The notes beneath the pieces were generated by a model. It made no database searches, had not been told where the DNA came from, and worked only from the letters and a program-made list of their open reading frames with translations. From JAIQET01 sp035542575 (GTDB lineage Bacteria; Acidobacteriota; Terriglobia; Terriglobales; Acidobacteriaceae): DNA of 64,000 nt. Shown piece by piece: positions 7,347-15,186 of this stretch (positions are counted from its first letter, which is position 1; the number at the start of each line of letters is the position of its first letter). The position numbers and the translations under genes are program-made. The stretch covers positions 1-64,000 of the forward strand of contig DATKLE010000035.1 of assembly GCA_035542575.1 (NCBI GenBank), read 5' to 3'.

Positions 7347-8582
7347 ATGCTCCGCATCCACTCATTGCTATCGTTCGCTTGCGTGCTCACATGTTCGGTC
7401 CTTCCATTGTCTTCCCAGACCGCCAAGCCCAAAGTCCGCGCCCTCACCGCCTTCGTGCACATTGACCGCACCCATTTCGAAGCGCAAATCGGCGATGCGC
7501 TCACCATGCTCCGTGATGCCAAGCGTGCCTACGAGCAGCGCGGTTACGAAGTCCAGACCATTCGCATCACCACCCAGCCGTTCTCTGAGATCATCCAGGG
7601 GCTCAGCGAAACTGAATCCGCGCAGTTCTTCCACGCCCTGAATGCGCTGGCTACTCGCGAGTCGTTCATTCCGAACATTGGCCCGGCCATGCTCAACCCG
7701 GCTGATCCGCCGCGCCCTGACCAACTGGCGCGCATCCTGGCGGAGAATGATCAGCTCAACAGCAGCATCATCGTGGCGGGGGAGGACGGGCTGCGTTGGC
7801 CGGCGATTCGGGCGGCGGCCCGCGTGATGAAGTATCTCTCCGAGCACACACCGCACAGCGACGGCAACTTTCGCTTCGTGGCCACCGCCATGCTCGGCCC
7901 CTACGGCCCGTTCTTTCCCGGCTCGTATCACACCGGCGCTGGGCGCCAGTTTTCGGTGGGCCTGGAGAGCGCCAACCTGGTCGAGACTGCCCTTGCCGCG
8001 CATCCTGGCCACATCTCGCTGACAGAGAAGAATCTGGCGGCCGACCTCAGCCTGTACGCCGTCGAATGTGAGCAGATCGCCCGAGAGATCGAGAAGCGCT
8101 CCGGCTGGACCTATGCAGGTCTCGATCCTACTCCCGCTCCCGCCGGAGAAATTTCCATCGGCGATGCCATCGAGAAGTTCACGGGAGCGAAGTTTGGTTC
8201 GAGCGGCACCATGACCGCGGCAGCCATGATCACGCGCGCGGTGAAATCAGTTCCGGTGAAGCAGGTAGGCTACGCCGGCCTGATGGTCCCCGTGCTCGAG
8301 GACAGCACACTCGCGCAGCGCTGGAGCGAGGGAACATTCAACATTGATTCGCTGCTCTCCTATTCGGCTGTCTGCGGAACTGGGCTCGACACGGTGCCTC
8401 TGCCCGGCGATGTCAGCGAAGACCAGCTTGCCCGCATCATCGGCGACATGGCGACGCTGGCGTTCAAGTGGCACAAGCCGCTGTCGGCGCGGCTGCTGCC
8501 GGTGGCCGGCAAGAAGGCTGGCGACAAGACAGAGTTCAACAATCCTCACCTGGTGGACGCGGTGATTCAGAAGCTGCCGTGA
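7347..8582 (+). CDS. Exported DUF711-family protein
   Basis: A 411-aa protein whose body matches DUF711/UPF0210, a family distantly related to glycyl-radical-enzyme folds but without known activity. Typical stretches are SIGDAIEKFTGAKFGSSGTM, GYAGLMVPVLEDSTLAQRW and YSAVCGTGLDTVPLPGDVSEDQ. Most family members are cytoplasmic. This one has a clear signal peptide (LLSFACVLTCSVLPLSSQTA), suggesting a periplasmic or outer-membrane location. A GGGGAGAG Shine-Dalgarno precedes the ATG. No operon partner is seen. Confidence 0.8.
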   Translation: MLRIHSLLSFACVLTCSVLPLSSQTAKPKVRALTAFVHIDRTHFEAQIGDALTMLRDAKRAYEQRGYEVQTIRITTQPFSEIIQGLSETESAQFFHALNALATRESFIPNIGPAMLNPADPPRPDQLARILAENDQLNSSIIVAGEDGLRWPAIRAAARVMKYLSEHTPHSDGNFRFVATAMLGPYGPFFPGSYHTGAGRQFSVGLESANLVETALAAHPGHISLTEKNLAADLSLYAVECEQIAREIEKRSGWTYAGLDPTPAPAGEISIGDAIEKFTGAKFGSSGTMTAAAMITRAVKSVPVKQVGYAGLMVPVLEDSTLAQRWSEGTFNIDSLLSYSAVCGTGLDTVPLPGDVSEDQLARIIGDMATLAFKWHKPLSARLLPVAGKKAGDKTEFNNPHLVDAVIQKLP

Positions 8583-8607
8583 TTCATCGCAGGCATTTTC
8601 CCCGAAT

Positions 8608-8713
8608 GGCGTCGTCCTGAGCGGAGCGAAGGATCCTGCGCGCGGTGCCACGATTGCCGCCCCGCGCCAGATCCCTCGCCCGGCTGAACTGCGCCGGGCT
8701 TCGGGATGACGCC
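8608..8713. repeat. Dispersed palindromic intergenic repeat, full copy
   Basis: Left arm GGCGTCGTCCTGAGCGGAGC...GAAGGATCC and right arm AGATCCCTCGCCCGGCTGAA...TTCGGGATGACGCC are roughly inverted versions of each other. This is the cleanest full-length form with 23292-23417. It fills the first part of the 559-base gap before the DUF4440 gene; the rest of the gap is the RNA element described below. Confidence 0.7.
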
Positions 8714-8845
8714 GGACGGGGGTGTGGCGACCACGCGGCGATAACATCCGACCCTTGTTTATCCTTCCGGCACCCACCATCGTGCCATTTGCTCGCCGCC
8801 AGTTTTTCGGTTAATGTGGCCTTACACCGGAAAGGAGGTGGTCTG

Positions 8846-8908
8846 ATGACAAGTTCTGATGGCAGTAGTAGGTGCTTCAAAAGACCAGGTGAGGTGGCTG
8901 AGACTTAG
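8846..8908 (+). CDS. Candidate 20-codon leader ORF
   Basis: An ATG preceded by AAAGGAGGTGG, a near-perfect anti-16S match, with seven bases between AGGAGG and ATG. The peptide starts MTSSDGSSRCF and ends GEVAET. Its stop codon lies inside the left arm of the CTTAGAG hairpin, and its Shine-Dalgarno lies inside the long-range helix. Translation and RNA folding would therefore compete. Whether the peptide is made is unknown; the very strong ribosome site is the main support. Confidence 0.4.
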   Translation: MTSSDGSSRCFKRPGEVAET

Positions 8909-9086
8909 AGCCGGTCGCTCTAAGCGGGGCTTCCCGGGCGCATTTTGACCCGGTGAAGCTACAGCCCGCACACTACCGGTGAGTTTGGATTGGATCCGCC
9001 CGGCGTAGGTCGCGCTGGGACCCGGAGTTGCCGTAGAGGCCACGTAGAGTGACCACCTCTTGGTCAATCCCAATCAGTACCACCGG

Positions 9087-9125
9087 CGGCCCGCGTGCTT
9101 ACGCGCGCGGGCCGTTCTGTTTTTC
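9087..9125 (+). terminator. Rho-independent terminator of the RNA element
   Basis: CGGCCCGCG (9087-9095) pairs with CGCGGGCCG (9106-9114), extended inward by three more pairs to a TTAC loop, followed by TTCTGTTTTT. It ends 17 bases before the DUF4440 start codon, so read-through would be needed for a shared transcript. Confidence 0.8.
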
Positions 9126-9141
9126 GGGTAAACTCGGATCC

Positions 9142-9594
9142 ATGAAACGACTCTTCGCACTCGCAATCCTATTTGCCCTGGCCGTCCTCCTTGTTCCCGC
9201 CTCCGCACAAACCAGCGCCCGCGCGGCCGAGAAAGCCATCATCGCAATGGAAGAAAAATGGGCCGCCGCCCAGCGCGATGGCAAGCCTGAGGTGGTCGCC
9301 CCCATGCTTGCTGAGACCTTCATCAACACCGACACGGACGGCCGCACCTCCGGCAGAGCCAAGTTGCTCGCCAACCTCAAAGGAGGCAAGTGGGAGCACA
9401 ACGCCATCAGCGACGTTAAGGTGATGGTCTATGGCAACACGGCAGTGGCTACCGGAGCTTGGGCTGGCAAAGGTGTAGATGGAGACGGAACCAAGATTGA
9501 TCGCCGTGAGCGCTGGACCGACACCTGGGTGAGGATGCCCGGCGGCCAGTGGCAATGCGTCGCCAGCCAGCAGACCGCCGCCGGAAAACTGTAA
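9142..9594 (+). CDS. Secreted DUF4440/SnoaL-like (NTF2-fold) protein
   Basis: A 150-aa protein with a signal peptide (MKRLFALAILFALAVLLVPASAQ). The mature part starts ARAAEKAIIAMEEKWAAAQRDGKPEVVAPMLAETF and later has DTWVRMPGGQWQCVASQQT, the pattern of DUF4440 proteins with an NTF2-like cone fold. These usually bind small molecules or have no known activity. The start codon lies just after a terminator, so expression could be controlled by the upstream RNA element. Confidence 0.8.
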   Translation: MKRLFALAILFALAVLLVPASAQTSARAAEKAIIAMEEKWAAAQRDGKPEVVAPMLAETFINTDTDGRTSGRAKLLANLKGGKWEHNAISDVKVMVYGNTAVATGAWAGKGVDGDGTKIDRRERWTDTWVRMPGGQWQCVASQQTAAGKL

Positions 9595-9783
9595 GACCTC
9601 TCCTGCCCATCGCAGAGACAACTGCTAAGAGGAATAATCCTTCCGCTTCTCCGTATCAGGGCAGCGCTTCAGCGATGCCACCAGGTTGCTGCCTGAATTG
9701 CGCCTTCCGGCGCTGGGTCCCGCCGACCACGGACGACGGGAAAGCGCCCGCTCTCCCCGCAACCTGTTAGACTTTCATTTCCG

Positions 9784-10419
9784 ATGCCCGCCGCAGACCC
9801 CACCGAGGAACGCCGCCGACTGGCGCGGTTCTACGCCGCCATGACCGATGGCGAACTGGAAAAGCTCGCCGACGAAGCCGATTCCCTTACCGAACTGGCG
9901 CGAGACGCCTTGGAAGATGAACTGGATCGCAGAGGACTGGATGACATCCCCGAAGCCCCTGTCGGCGCCACAGACCAAGTCGAGAGCCGCAAGCTCATCG
10001 CCGTTCGCAAGTTTCGGGACTTGCCGGAAGCCTTACTGGCCAAAGGCGCGCTCGAATCCGCCGGCATCGAGTGCTTCCTCGCCGACGACAACCTGGTGCG
10101 CCTGGACTGGTTCATCTCCAACTTCATCGGCGGCGTGAAGCTTCTGGTGGACCGGAACGACGCAGACGCGGCCGCGAACGTCCTGAACCAGCCCATCCCG
10201 GAGGGCTTCGAGGTCCATGGCGTCGGAGAATACCTGCAACCGCGCTGTCCCAAATGCTATTCCCTGGACATTGCCTTCGAAGACCTGAACAAACCCGTGG
10301 CCTACACCACCGCATATTTCGGTGTTCCTATTCCCTACCCGCGCCGATCCTGGAAGTGCAACACTTGCGGCCGCAGGTGGCAGGACGTCAATTCTGAAGA
10401 GGAAGACCCGGCTGTGTAA
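9784..10419 (+). CDS. DUF2007-like protein with C-terminal zinc ribbon
   Basis: A 211-aa cytoplasmic protein. Residues 1-60 are acidic and helical. Residues about 70-135 (KLIAVRKFRDLPEALLAKGALESAGIECFLADDN) match DUF2007, a ferredoxin-like fold called a putative signal-transducing domain. The C-terminus has two CxxC pairs (C155/C158 and C192/C195) that would make a zinc ribbon. It has no signal peptide or membrane segment and its role is unknown. It appears monocistronic and converges on the Nudix gene. Confidence 0.7.
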   Translation: MPAADPTEERRRLARFYAAMTDGELEKLADEADSLTELARDALEDELDRRGLDDIPEAPVGATDQVESRKLIAVRKFRDLPEALLAKGALESAGIECFLADDNLVRLDWFISNFIGGVKLLVDRNDADAAANVLNQPIPEGFEVHGVGEYLQPRCPKCYSLDIAFEDLNKPVAYTTAYFGVPIPYPRRSWKCNTCGRRWQDVNSEEEDPAV

Positions 10420-10440
10420 GCGCGGGCTGCGCAATAAGCT

Positions 10441-10869
10441 CTACCCTGCCCGCTCGAATCCCTTGCGGATGACTTCCGCCGTATCTTCCGCCAATGGCAG
10501 CTTCGAGACTTCTTGCCGGGTGAACCAGCGCGCCTCCGCCGCATCGCCCGCCCCGCGCGGTTCTCCCGCAATCCTCTTGCACAGAAAATCGATGAGGACA
10601 TAGTGGTACATCGTTCGCCCCGCCTTGTCCCGCAACACACGGTCGTAAACGCCTAACAAGTCCGTGGCTTCCACGCTGAGTCCGGTTTCCTCCTGCGCTT
10701 CGCGCACCGCGGCTACGCGCAGCATCTCGCCCACTTCGAGCACGCCGCCGGGAATCGACCACTCCCCCAGGAGCGGCGGATGCCCGCGCTTCACCAGCAC
10801 CACCCGCCCATCCTCGATGATGACTGCTCCCACCCCCACAAGCGGCGTTTCCGGATATTCACGTTTCAT
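10441..10869 (-). CDS. Nudix hydrolase
   Basis: A 142-aa hydrolase of nucleoside-diphosphate-linked compounds. The Nudix box is complete: G42, E48, then REAQEETGL at 56-64 (pattern GX5EX7REUXEEXGU). The protein opens PLVGVGAVIIEDGRVVLVKRGHPP and has GEWSIPGGVLEVGE, similar to ADP-ribose or NADH pyrophosphatases and MutT-like enzymes. The substrate cannot be assigned from sequence. It converges with the DUF2007 gene, with 21 bases between stops. Confidence 0.88.
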   Translation of the reverse strand: MKREYPETPLVGVGAVIIEDGRVVLVKRGHPPLLGEWSIPGGVLEVGEMLRVAAVREAQEETGLSVEATDLLGVYDRVLRDKAGRTMYHYVLIDFLCKRIAGEPRGAGDAAEARWFTRQEVSKLPLAEDTAEVIRKGFERAG

Positions 10870-10930
10870 GATTTCGAACCGAAGGGACTGGAGATGGTCT
10901 CATAGATGGTTTCCGCATGGGGATCCAATC

Positions 10931-10996
10931 AGGGATCCTGAGGGGCTAAAGCCCCTTTCCTTATAGAGCCTCAGGCGGCACGGCTGGAGGCCGTGC
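10931..10996. other. Two adjacent GC-rich intergenic hairpins
   Basis: AGGGGC-TAAA-GCCCCT (10931-10946) is followed by TTCCTT, and GCACGGC/GCCGTGC (10978-10996) lies 31 bases on. Both flanking genes are on the minus strand, so the T-rich side is on the wrong strand to end them. The TAAAGCC type recurs in other gaps. Confidence 0.5.
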
Positions 10997-11050
10997 CCTT
11001 CCCAAACTCATTACGAGACCCAGTGGCTGATCGCTCACTGCTAATGGCTG

Positions 11051-11539
11051 TCATTCAAACAATCCCCGCGGCGCCAGGTCCACAATCTTCCACTGCTTCC
11101 CGTCCCAGGCCAGCACTAGCCGCAATTGCGTGTTCCGGCGCACATTCGGAGAGGCTTCCCGGGCGGGAGTGGCTTCCAGGCGAAAATCCACCATCGCCAC
11201 CCCGACGTGTTCCTCGGCGGAAACCTGGGTGATGCGATATTGCACCTGAAACGCCTCATACTTGTCGAAGAACTGTGCGACCTGGTCGCGGAAGGCAGGA
11301 TAGTTCGGCATTTTCCCCGCATCAAACAACTGCAGCAGCCGGCGCTGGTTATAGGATTCCAGCGCCTGTCGAAGCCGGTCGAGCACTCCGGCAGCATCTG
11401 CGTCGGTAAACTTCGCCGTTTCGACCTCGGAATGGTTGGCTTGCGCTGTGTCACCGGCCTCTTTAGTTTGTGCGGACGCGCCCAAACTCAGGCCCACGGC
11501 GAGCAGCACCACCAGTCCTCGCCCTAGATTCAGCTGCAT
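11051..11539 (-). CDS. Secreted NTF2-like protein, function unknown
   Basis: About 162 aa from the preferred internal ATG (MQLNLGRGLVVLLAVGLSLGASAQ), which gives a clean signal peptide; an ATG seven codons upstream is possible. The mature part (VLDRLRQALESYNQRRLLQLFDAGKMPNYPAFRDQVAQFF ... LVLAWDGKQWKIVDLAP) resembles NTF2/SnoaL-type folds in predicted pattern only. It is another of the small secreted proteins common in this window and has no clear operon partner. Confidence 0.65.
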   Translation of the reverse strand: MQLNLGRGLVVLLAVGLSLGASAQTKEAGDTAQANHSEVETAKFTDADAAGVLDRLRQALESYNQRRLLQLFDAGKMPNYPAFRDQVAQFFDKYEAFQVQYRITQVSAEEHVGVAMVDFRLEATPAREASPNVRRNTQLRLVLAWDGKQWKIVDLAPRGLFE

Positions 11540-11763
11540 ACCCCCTCGCAGGTATTCCAAGTGTCGTGGGCGATTCTAAACAAATTCTGTAACTGTGCAA
11601 AACTTCGGGCTGTGCGAGGAATATAATTTTGGCGATCGTCTCCAAGTAAACCAAGAACAGCAGTCACCAATCCTTCCCCGCCGTGTCTGGCTGGTGTGTT
11701 GAGCTGTTTTGCCGGCGGGCCGGAACCCTCACCTTCCCAACGAATGCGAAAGGAGTTTCCTCT

Positions 11764-12087
11764 ATGTTTACCCGCATCGTGGAATGCCACGTGAAACCGG
11801 AAAAAAGGGAGGACCTTACCACCAAGCTGCGCAACGATGTGCTGCCCGTGCTGCAGAAGCAGCCCGGCTTCGTGGATCTGATCGGCCTGACCTCCGAGAC
11901 CGAGCCGGAGCGCCTGCTCTCGATCAGCTTCTGGAACACCAAGGAGGATGCGGAGCGCTACCACCGCGAGCACTACAACCGCCTCGTGGACATGCTCCGG
12001 CCCATGCTGAAGCGCGATCCCCAGATCAACAACTACACCGTTGAGACCTCCACGACCCATCGCATCGCCGTCTCCCGGGCGGCGTAA
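11764..12087 (+). CDS. Antibiotic-biosynthesis-monooxygenase (ABM) domain protein
   Basis: A 107-aa ferredoxin-like protein with the ABM pattern: TRIVECHVKPEKREDLTTKLRNDVLPVLQKQPGFVDL at the start, then LLSISFWNTKEDAERYHREHY. ABM proteins may be monooxygenases, haem-degrading enzymes or simple binding proteins; the residues of IsdG-type haem oxygenases are not evident. The ATG is preceded by AAAGGAG at good spacing. The gap before it holds no other gene. Confidence 0.8.
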   Translation: MFTRIVECHVKPEKREDLTTKLRNDVLPVLQKQPGFVDLIGLTSETEPERLLSISFWNTKEDAERYHREHYNRLVDMLRPMLKRDPQINNYTVETSTTHRIAVSRAA

Positions 12088-12184
12088 ACCAGGGCCCCGG
12101 CGCGCTTTGCCGGCCTGCCGGGGCCAATCTAAATTCGCGTCGCAAATCCCTCCGCTGGCCGCCTCCTGTAGCTAAAATGTTGCC

Positions 12185-13993
12185 GTGGCCCTGGAAGAAT
12201 ACAAGCGCAAGCGCCGCTTTGAGGACACCCCCGAGCCCCCGCCCAAGGTCGAGAAGAAATCCGCCCACCGCTTCGTGGTGCAGAAGCACCGCGCGACTCG
12301 CCTGCACTATGACTTTCGCCTGGAAATGGAAGGCGTGCTCAAATCCTGGGCCGTGCCCAGAGGCCCCTCGCTCGATCCCGCGGACAAGCGTCTGGCCATG
12401 CAGGTCGAAGACCACCCCGTGTCCTACTTCGATTTCGAAGGGACCATTCCTGAAGGCAATTACGGCGCCGGCAGCGTGATGGTTTGGGACGTCGGGACAT
12501 GGCAACCGCTCTCGCCGGTGCCGGTCAACGGCAAATACGTTCCTGGCAGCGAGGAAGAAGCAGCCGCCATGCTAGCCAAGGGAGACCTGAAATTTCGCCT
12601 GCACGGAAAGCGGCTGAAAGGCGACTTCGCCCTGGTGCACATCAAGTCCCGCCGCCCGGGAAGCAAGGGCAACGAATGGTTGCTGATCAAAAAGCAGGAT
12701 GATGCGGCCGTTGCAGGCTACGACATCGAGCAATACGACAGCTCCGTCCTTACCAAACGCACCATGGCGCAGATTGGCGGCGACCAGAATTCGGCGGAAT
12801 GGACGAGCAGTCGGCCTGCCTCCCGGGGAAAAGTGAAGGCCGCGTGGCTGGCTGACACCCTGGCCAAGCTGGATAAGAAATCCAGGAAAAGAAAAACCAC
12901 GGAGGACACGAAGGACACCGAGGTACCGAAGAAAGCAAAGTCCGGGAGCGCATCGGCCACTCTCGTGGCCTCTGCGCCCTCGGCGGTTTCCAGTCTTGCT
13001 GGCGCCCGGAAAGCGCCGATACCAACTGCCATTCACCCCATGCTGGCCACGCCCGTGGACAAGCCCTTCGACGATCCCGGATGGATCTTCGAGATCAAAT
13101 GGGATGGCTATCGGGCGGTCGCTTTCATCGACGGCGGCAAGGCCCGCCTGGTTTCGCGCAACCAGAACGATCTTACTCACCAATATCCGGAACTGGAGGA
13201 ACTCCCGAAACTACTGAAGACCCGCGCTGCCGTTCTGGATGGAGAAATCGTCGCCCTCGACGAGCAGGGCCGCTCTTCCTTCAGCCTGATGCAGCAGCGC
13301 ACCGGTCTCCGCAGCGGCGGGCGCCGCGCCGCACCGCGCGCGGACGTTCCCATCGTGTACTACCTCTTCGACCTGCTCTATCTCGACGGATACGATCTGC
13401 ACCGGGTTGCGCTGGAGGACCGCAAAGCCGCGCTCTCCGAGATCATCGTTCCCAACCCTCTGGCGCGTTATTCCGATCACTTCCCCAATGGAACAGCTTT
13501 GTTCGAAGCGGCCAAACAACAAGGTCTGGAAGGCATCCTCGCCAAACGCCGCGGCAGCATCTACGAGGAGCGCCGCAGTCACGACTGGCTGAAGATCAAG
13601 ATCACCCATTCTCTGGAGTGCGTCATCGGCGGCTACACCGATCCCGAGGGCAGCCGAGAATACTTCGGCTCCATCGTATTGGGGTTATACGACCCGAAGG
13701 GCCAGCTTATTCACGTCGGCCAGGCTGGCAGCGGCTTCGACCACAAGACTCTGCGGCAGATGTGGGAGTTGCTTTACCAGCGCGAGACCAACCGCAGCCC
13801 TTTCCACGGCGGGGTAGACGCTCTGCGCAAGGTGCACTGGGTCAAGCCAGAGCTTGTCGCCGAAATCAAATTCTCGGAATGGACCCACGAAACCGGCGAA
13901 GGCGGTTCCAAACTGCGCGCTCCGGTCTTTCTCGGCCTGCGCGACGACAAGGATCCGAAGGAGTGCACTCTGGAGGACCAGGAGGCAACATAA
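12185..13993 (+). CDS. ligD: DNA ligase D, phosphoesterase plus ligase form without polymerase domain
   Basis: ATP-dependent ligase of bacterial non-homologous end joining. The 602-aa chain starts at GTG. Residues 1-170 are the 3'-phosphoesterase domain (HYDFRLEMEG with H41 and D43, EDHP with H77, GTIPEGNYG near 87). The adenylation lysine is K305 in EIKWDGYR, with LDGEIVALDE and the OB-fold region after it. The primase-polymerase module of full LigD is absent and Ku is not in the window. The linker, about 232-275, is Lys/Thr/Ser/Ala-rich and encoded by DNA resembling an intergenic repeat (see findings). Confidence 0.93.
   Translation: MALEEYKRKRRFEDTPEPPPKVEKKSAHRFVVQKHRATRLHYDFRLEMEGVLKSWAVPRGPSLDPADKRLAMQVEDHPVSYFDFEGTIPEGNYGAGSVMVWDVGTWQPLSPVPVNGKYVPGSEEEAAAMLAKGDLKFRLHGKRLKGDFALVHIKSRRPGSKGNEWLLIKKQDDAAVAGYDIEQYDSSVLTKRTMAQIGGDQNSAEWTSSRPASRGKVKAAWLADTLAKLDKKSRKRKTTEDTKDTEVPKKAKSGSASATLVASAPSAVSSLAGARKAPIPTAIHPMLATPVDKPFDDPGWIFEIKWDGYRAVAFIDGGKARLVSRNQNDLTHQYPELEELPKLLKTRAAVLDGEIVALDEQGRSSFSLMQQRTGLRSGGRRAAPRADVPIVYYLFDLLYLDGYDLHRVALEDRKAALSEIIVPNPLARYSDHFPNGTALFEAAKQQGLEGILAKRRGSIYEERRSHDWLKIKITHSLECVIGGYTDPEGSREYFGSIVLGLYDPKGQLIHVGQAGSGFDHKTLRQMWELLYQRETNRSPFHGGVDALRKVHWVKPELVAEIKFSEWTHETGEGGSKLRAPVFLGLRDDKDPKECTLEDQEAT
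12889..13000. repeat. Repeat-like DNA inside the ligD linker
   Basis: AACCACGGAGGACACGAAGG and, about 50 bases on, the inverted variant CTCTGCGCCCTCGGCGGTTT lie in frame within ligD. Read on the other strand the second becomes AACCGCCGAGGGCGCAGAGG, the same motif style. The segment adds a disordered linker. Confidence 0.45.
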
Positions 13994-14010
13994 CCGCCGC
14001 AGGGGGTTTG

Positions 14011-14041
14011 CTCGGTACTCGGTACTCGCAACTCGGTACTA
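14011..14041. repeat. Short CTCGGTACTCG tandem repeat
   Basis: CTCGGTACTCGGTACTCGCA followed by ACTCGGTACT lies between the convergent ligD and secreted-protein genes. An almost identical stretch occurs at 38861-38890. Confidence 0.65.
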
Positions 14042-15046
14042 TTTAATCTCTTTCATCGGCAGCAGAGTTCCGTAGTCGGCTCCTGAAGGTTCCACCGCCC
14101 GCGCTACGACCCCGGCAAACGCGTCGCGATACTCGGGATACTTGGCCACCAGCGCCTTGATCACCGCCACGTTGTCCTGGAAGGTCTGGCCGGTATTGGC
14201 TACGCTACTGGTCTGATACTTCACAACAAGGTCGATGTCCTCGGCTACCACCTGGGGAAAAAGGTCCGTCAGCCGGTAGGTTTTCCCACCCGCCACCAGA
14301 TCCACAGTGCTGGTTTTCGTAGGCAAATCCGAAGGACTCAAACTCTGCATTTCGTCGTAGAGCTTGTCGGTTGCCTGAGTGCTCATAAAGGGCACCGGGG
14401 CCAGCAGGTCGCGCGCCTGAAGATAATAGAGCCAGGCGTTGTGAAGCTGTCCCTTAGCTTTGAACTGCCCCGCCTGGTCTGCGAACCAGTTGCCATCGTG
14501 CCCGGCGGCTTGCGTTTCCTTGACGTAAAACCCACCCAGCTTCCAATCCGCCCCCTCCTGCTGTAACACGAACGACACCGTGTACGCTCCCTTCGCCGTG
14601 TTGGCATCGATCGTGTCCACCGCATAGTTGCCCGGCGGCAGATTGGGAATCACGAACACAGCGCTGTTGGAGGTCTGGCCGCTCTTGCCAAACACACCGC
14701 ACAGGAACTCGGCCCGATCCAGGGGCGCAGTGCTGTCCTGCTTGAGCAGGAAGGGCGGGCGCGGTGCTGCCTGTGCTCCTGCGAGATTGGGCTGATTGTC
14801 CTTGACCGCCGCTTCGATCGCCGAAAAATCGGCCGCCACACTGGCAATGGCGCCTTGCTTGAGTCCAGCCGAATCGCCCCGCGCCGCCATGTCAAAATAA
14901 CGCCTGGCCGTGTTTACCAGCGCCGCCCGAGTCGCTTCGTCCATGTCGCTGGCCGTTTCACACGACTGCGCCCCCGCCACTGCGGCCAGCAGCAACGGGA
15001 CCAGAATCATCGCCCAGAAAACAGAGATTTTTCGGCAGGCTGTCAT
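14039..15046 (-). CDS. Secreted protein, function unknown
   Basis: About 335 aa from the internal ATG chosen here, which gives the signal peptide MTACRKISVFWAMILVPLLLAAVAGAQ. A longer frame to 15187 would overlap the lemA start and add 47 residues unlike a signal sequence. The mature protein has an N-terminal helical part (TARRYFDMAARGDSAGLKQGA), a central beta-rich part (NLPPGNYAVDTIDANTAKGAYTVSFVLQQ) and a C-terminal part ending GTLLPMKEIK. I do not recognise a family. It diverges from the lemA operon. Confidence 0.7.
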   Translation of the reverse strand: MTACRKISVFWAMILVPLLLAAVAGAQSCETASDMDEATRAALVNTARRYFDMAARGDSAGLKQGAIASVAADFSAIEAAVKDNQPNLAGAQAAPRPPFLLKQDSTAPLDRAEFLCGVFGKSGQTSNSAVFVIPNLPPGNYAVDTIDANTAKGAYTVSFVLQQEGADWKLGGFYVKETQAAGHDGNWFADQAGQFKAKGQLHNAWLYYLQARDLLAPVPFMSTQATDKLYDEMQSLSPSDLPTKTSTVDLVAGGKTYRLTDLFPQVVAEDIDLVVKYQTSSVANTGQTFQDNVAVIKALVAKYPEYRDAFAGVVARAVEPSGADYGTLLPMKEIK

Positions 15047-15186
15047 TGCCCTCTTGCATTTTACGATGCCGGCTGCCCGAGGGGCGGCGTTCTCACGTAA
15101 GTAAAGGGGGCGGTGCTGTTTGCACCAGCTTCCCCCCTGTGATACCGTCCCCTTGATTCCCACTTCGCAAGCGAGGGAGAAACGCA

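Larger units (their letters stand above)
8831..9125 (+). ncRNA. Candidate structured RNA with embedded short ORF and terminator
   Basis: Several helices can be read directly. GAGGTGGTC (8835-8843) pairs with GACCACCTC (9051-9059), closing a domain of about 225 bases. CTTAGAG/CTCTAAG (8904-8910, 8918-8924) has a 7-base loop CCGGTCG whose CCGGT can pair with ACCGG at 8975-8979, a possible pseudoknot. GCTTCCCGGG (8929-8938) pairs with CCCGG-GAAGC (8949-8959) around a 10-base loop. GATTGG (8988-8993) can pair with CCAATC (9070-9075). The element ends in a strong terminator. I do not recognise the family; it may be a leader of the next gene or an independent RNA. Confidence 0.55.

Noticed and set aside
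8822..9073. Minus-strand 83-aa frame opposite the RNA element
   Set aside because: No ribosome site, low-complexity composition; the plus strand has helices and a terminator that explain the conservation-like pattern better.
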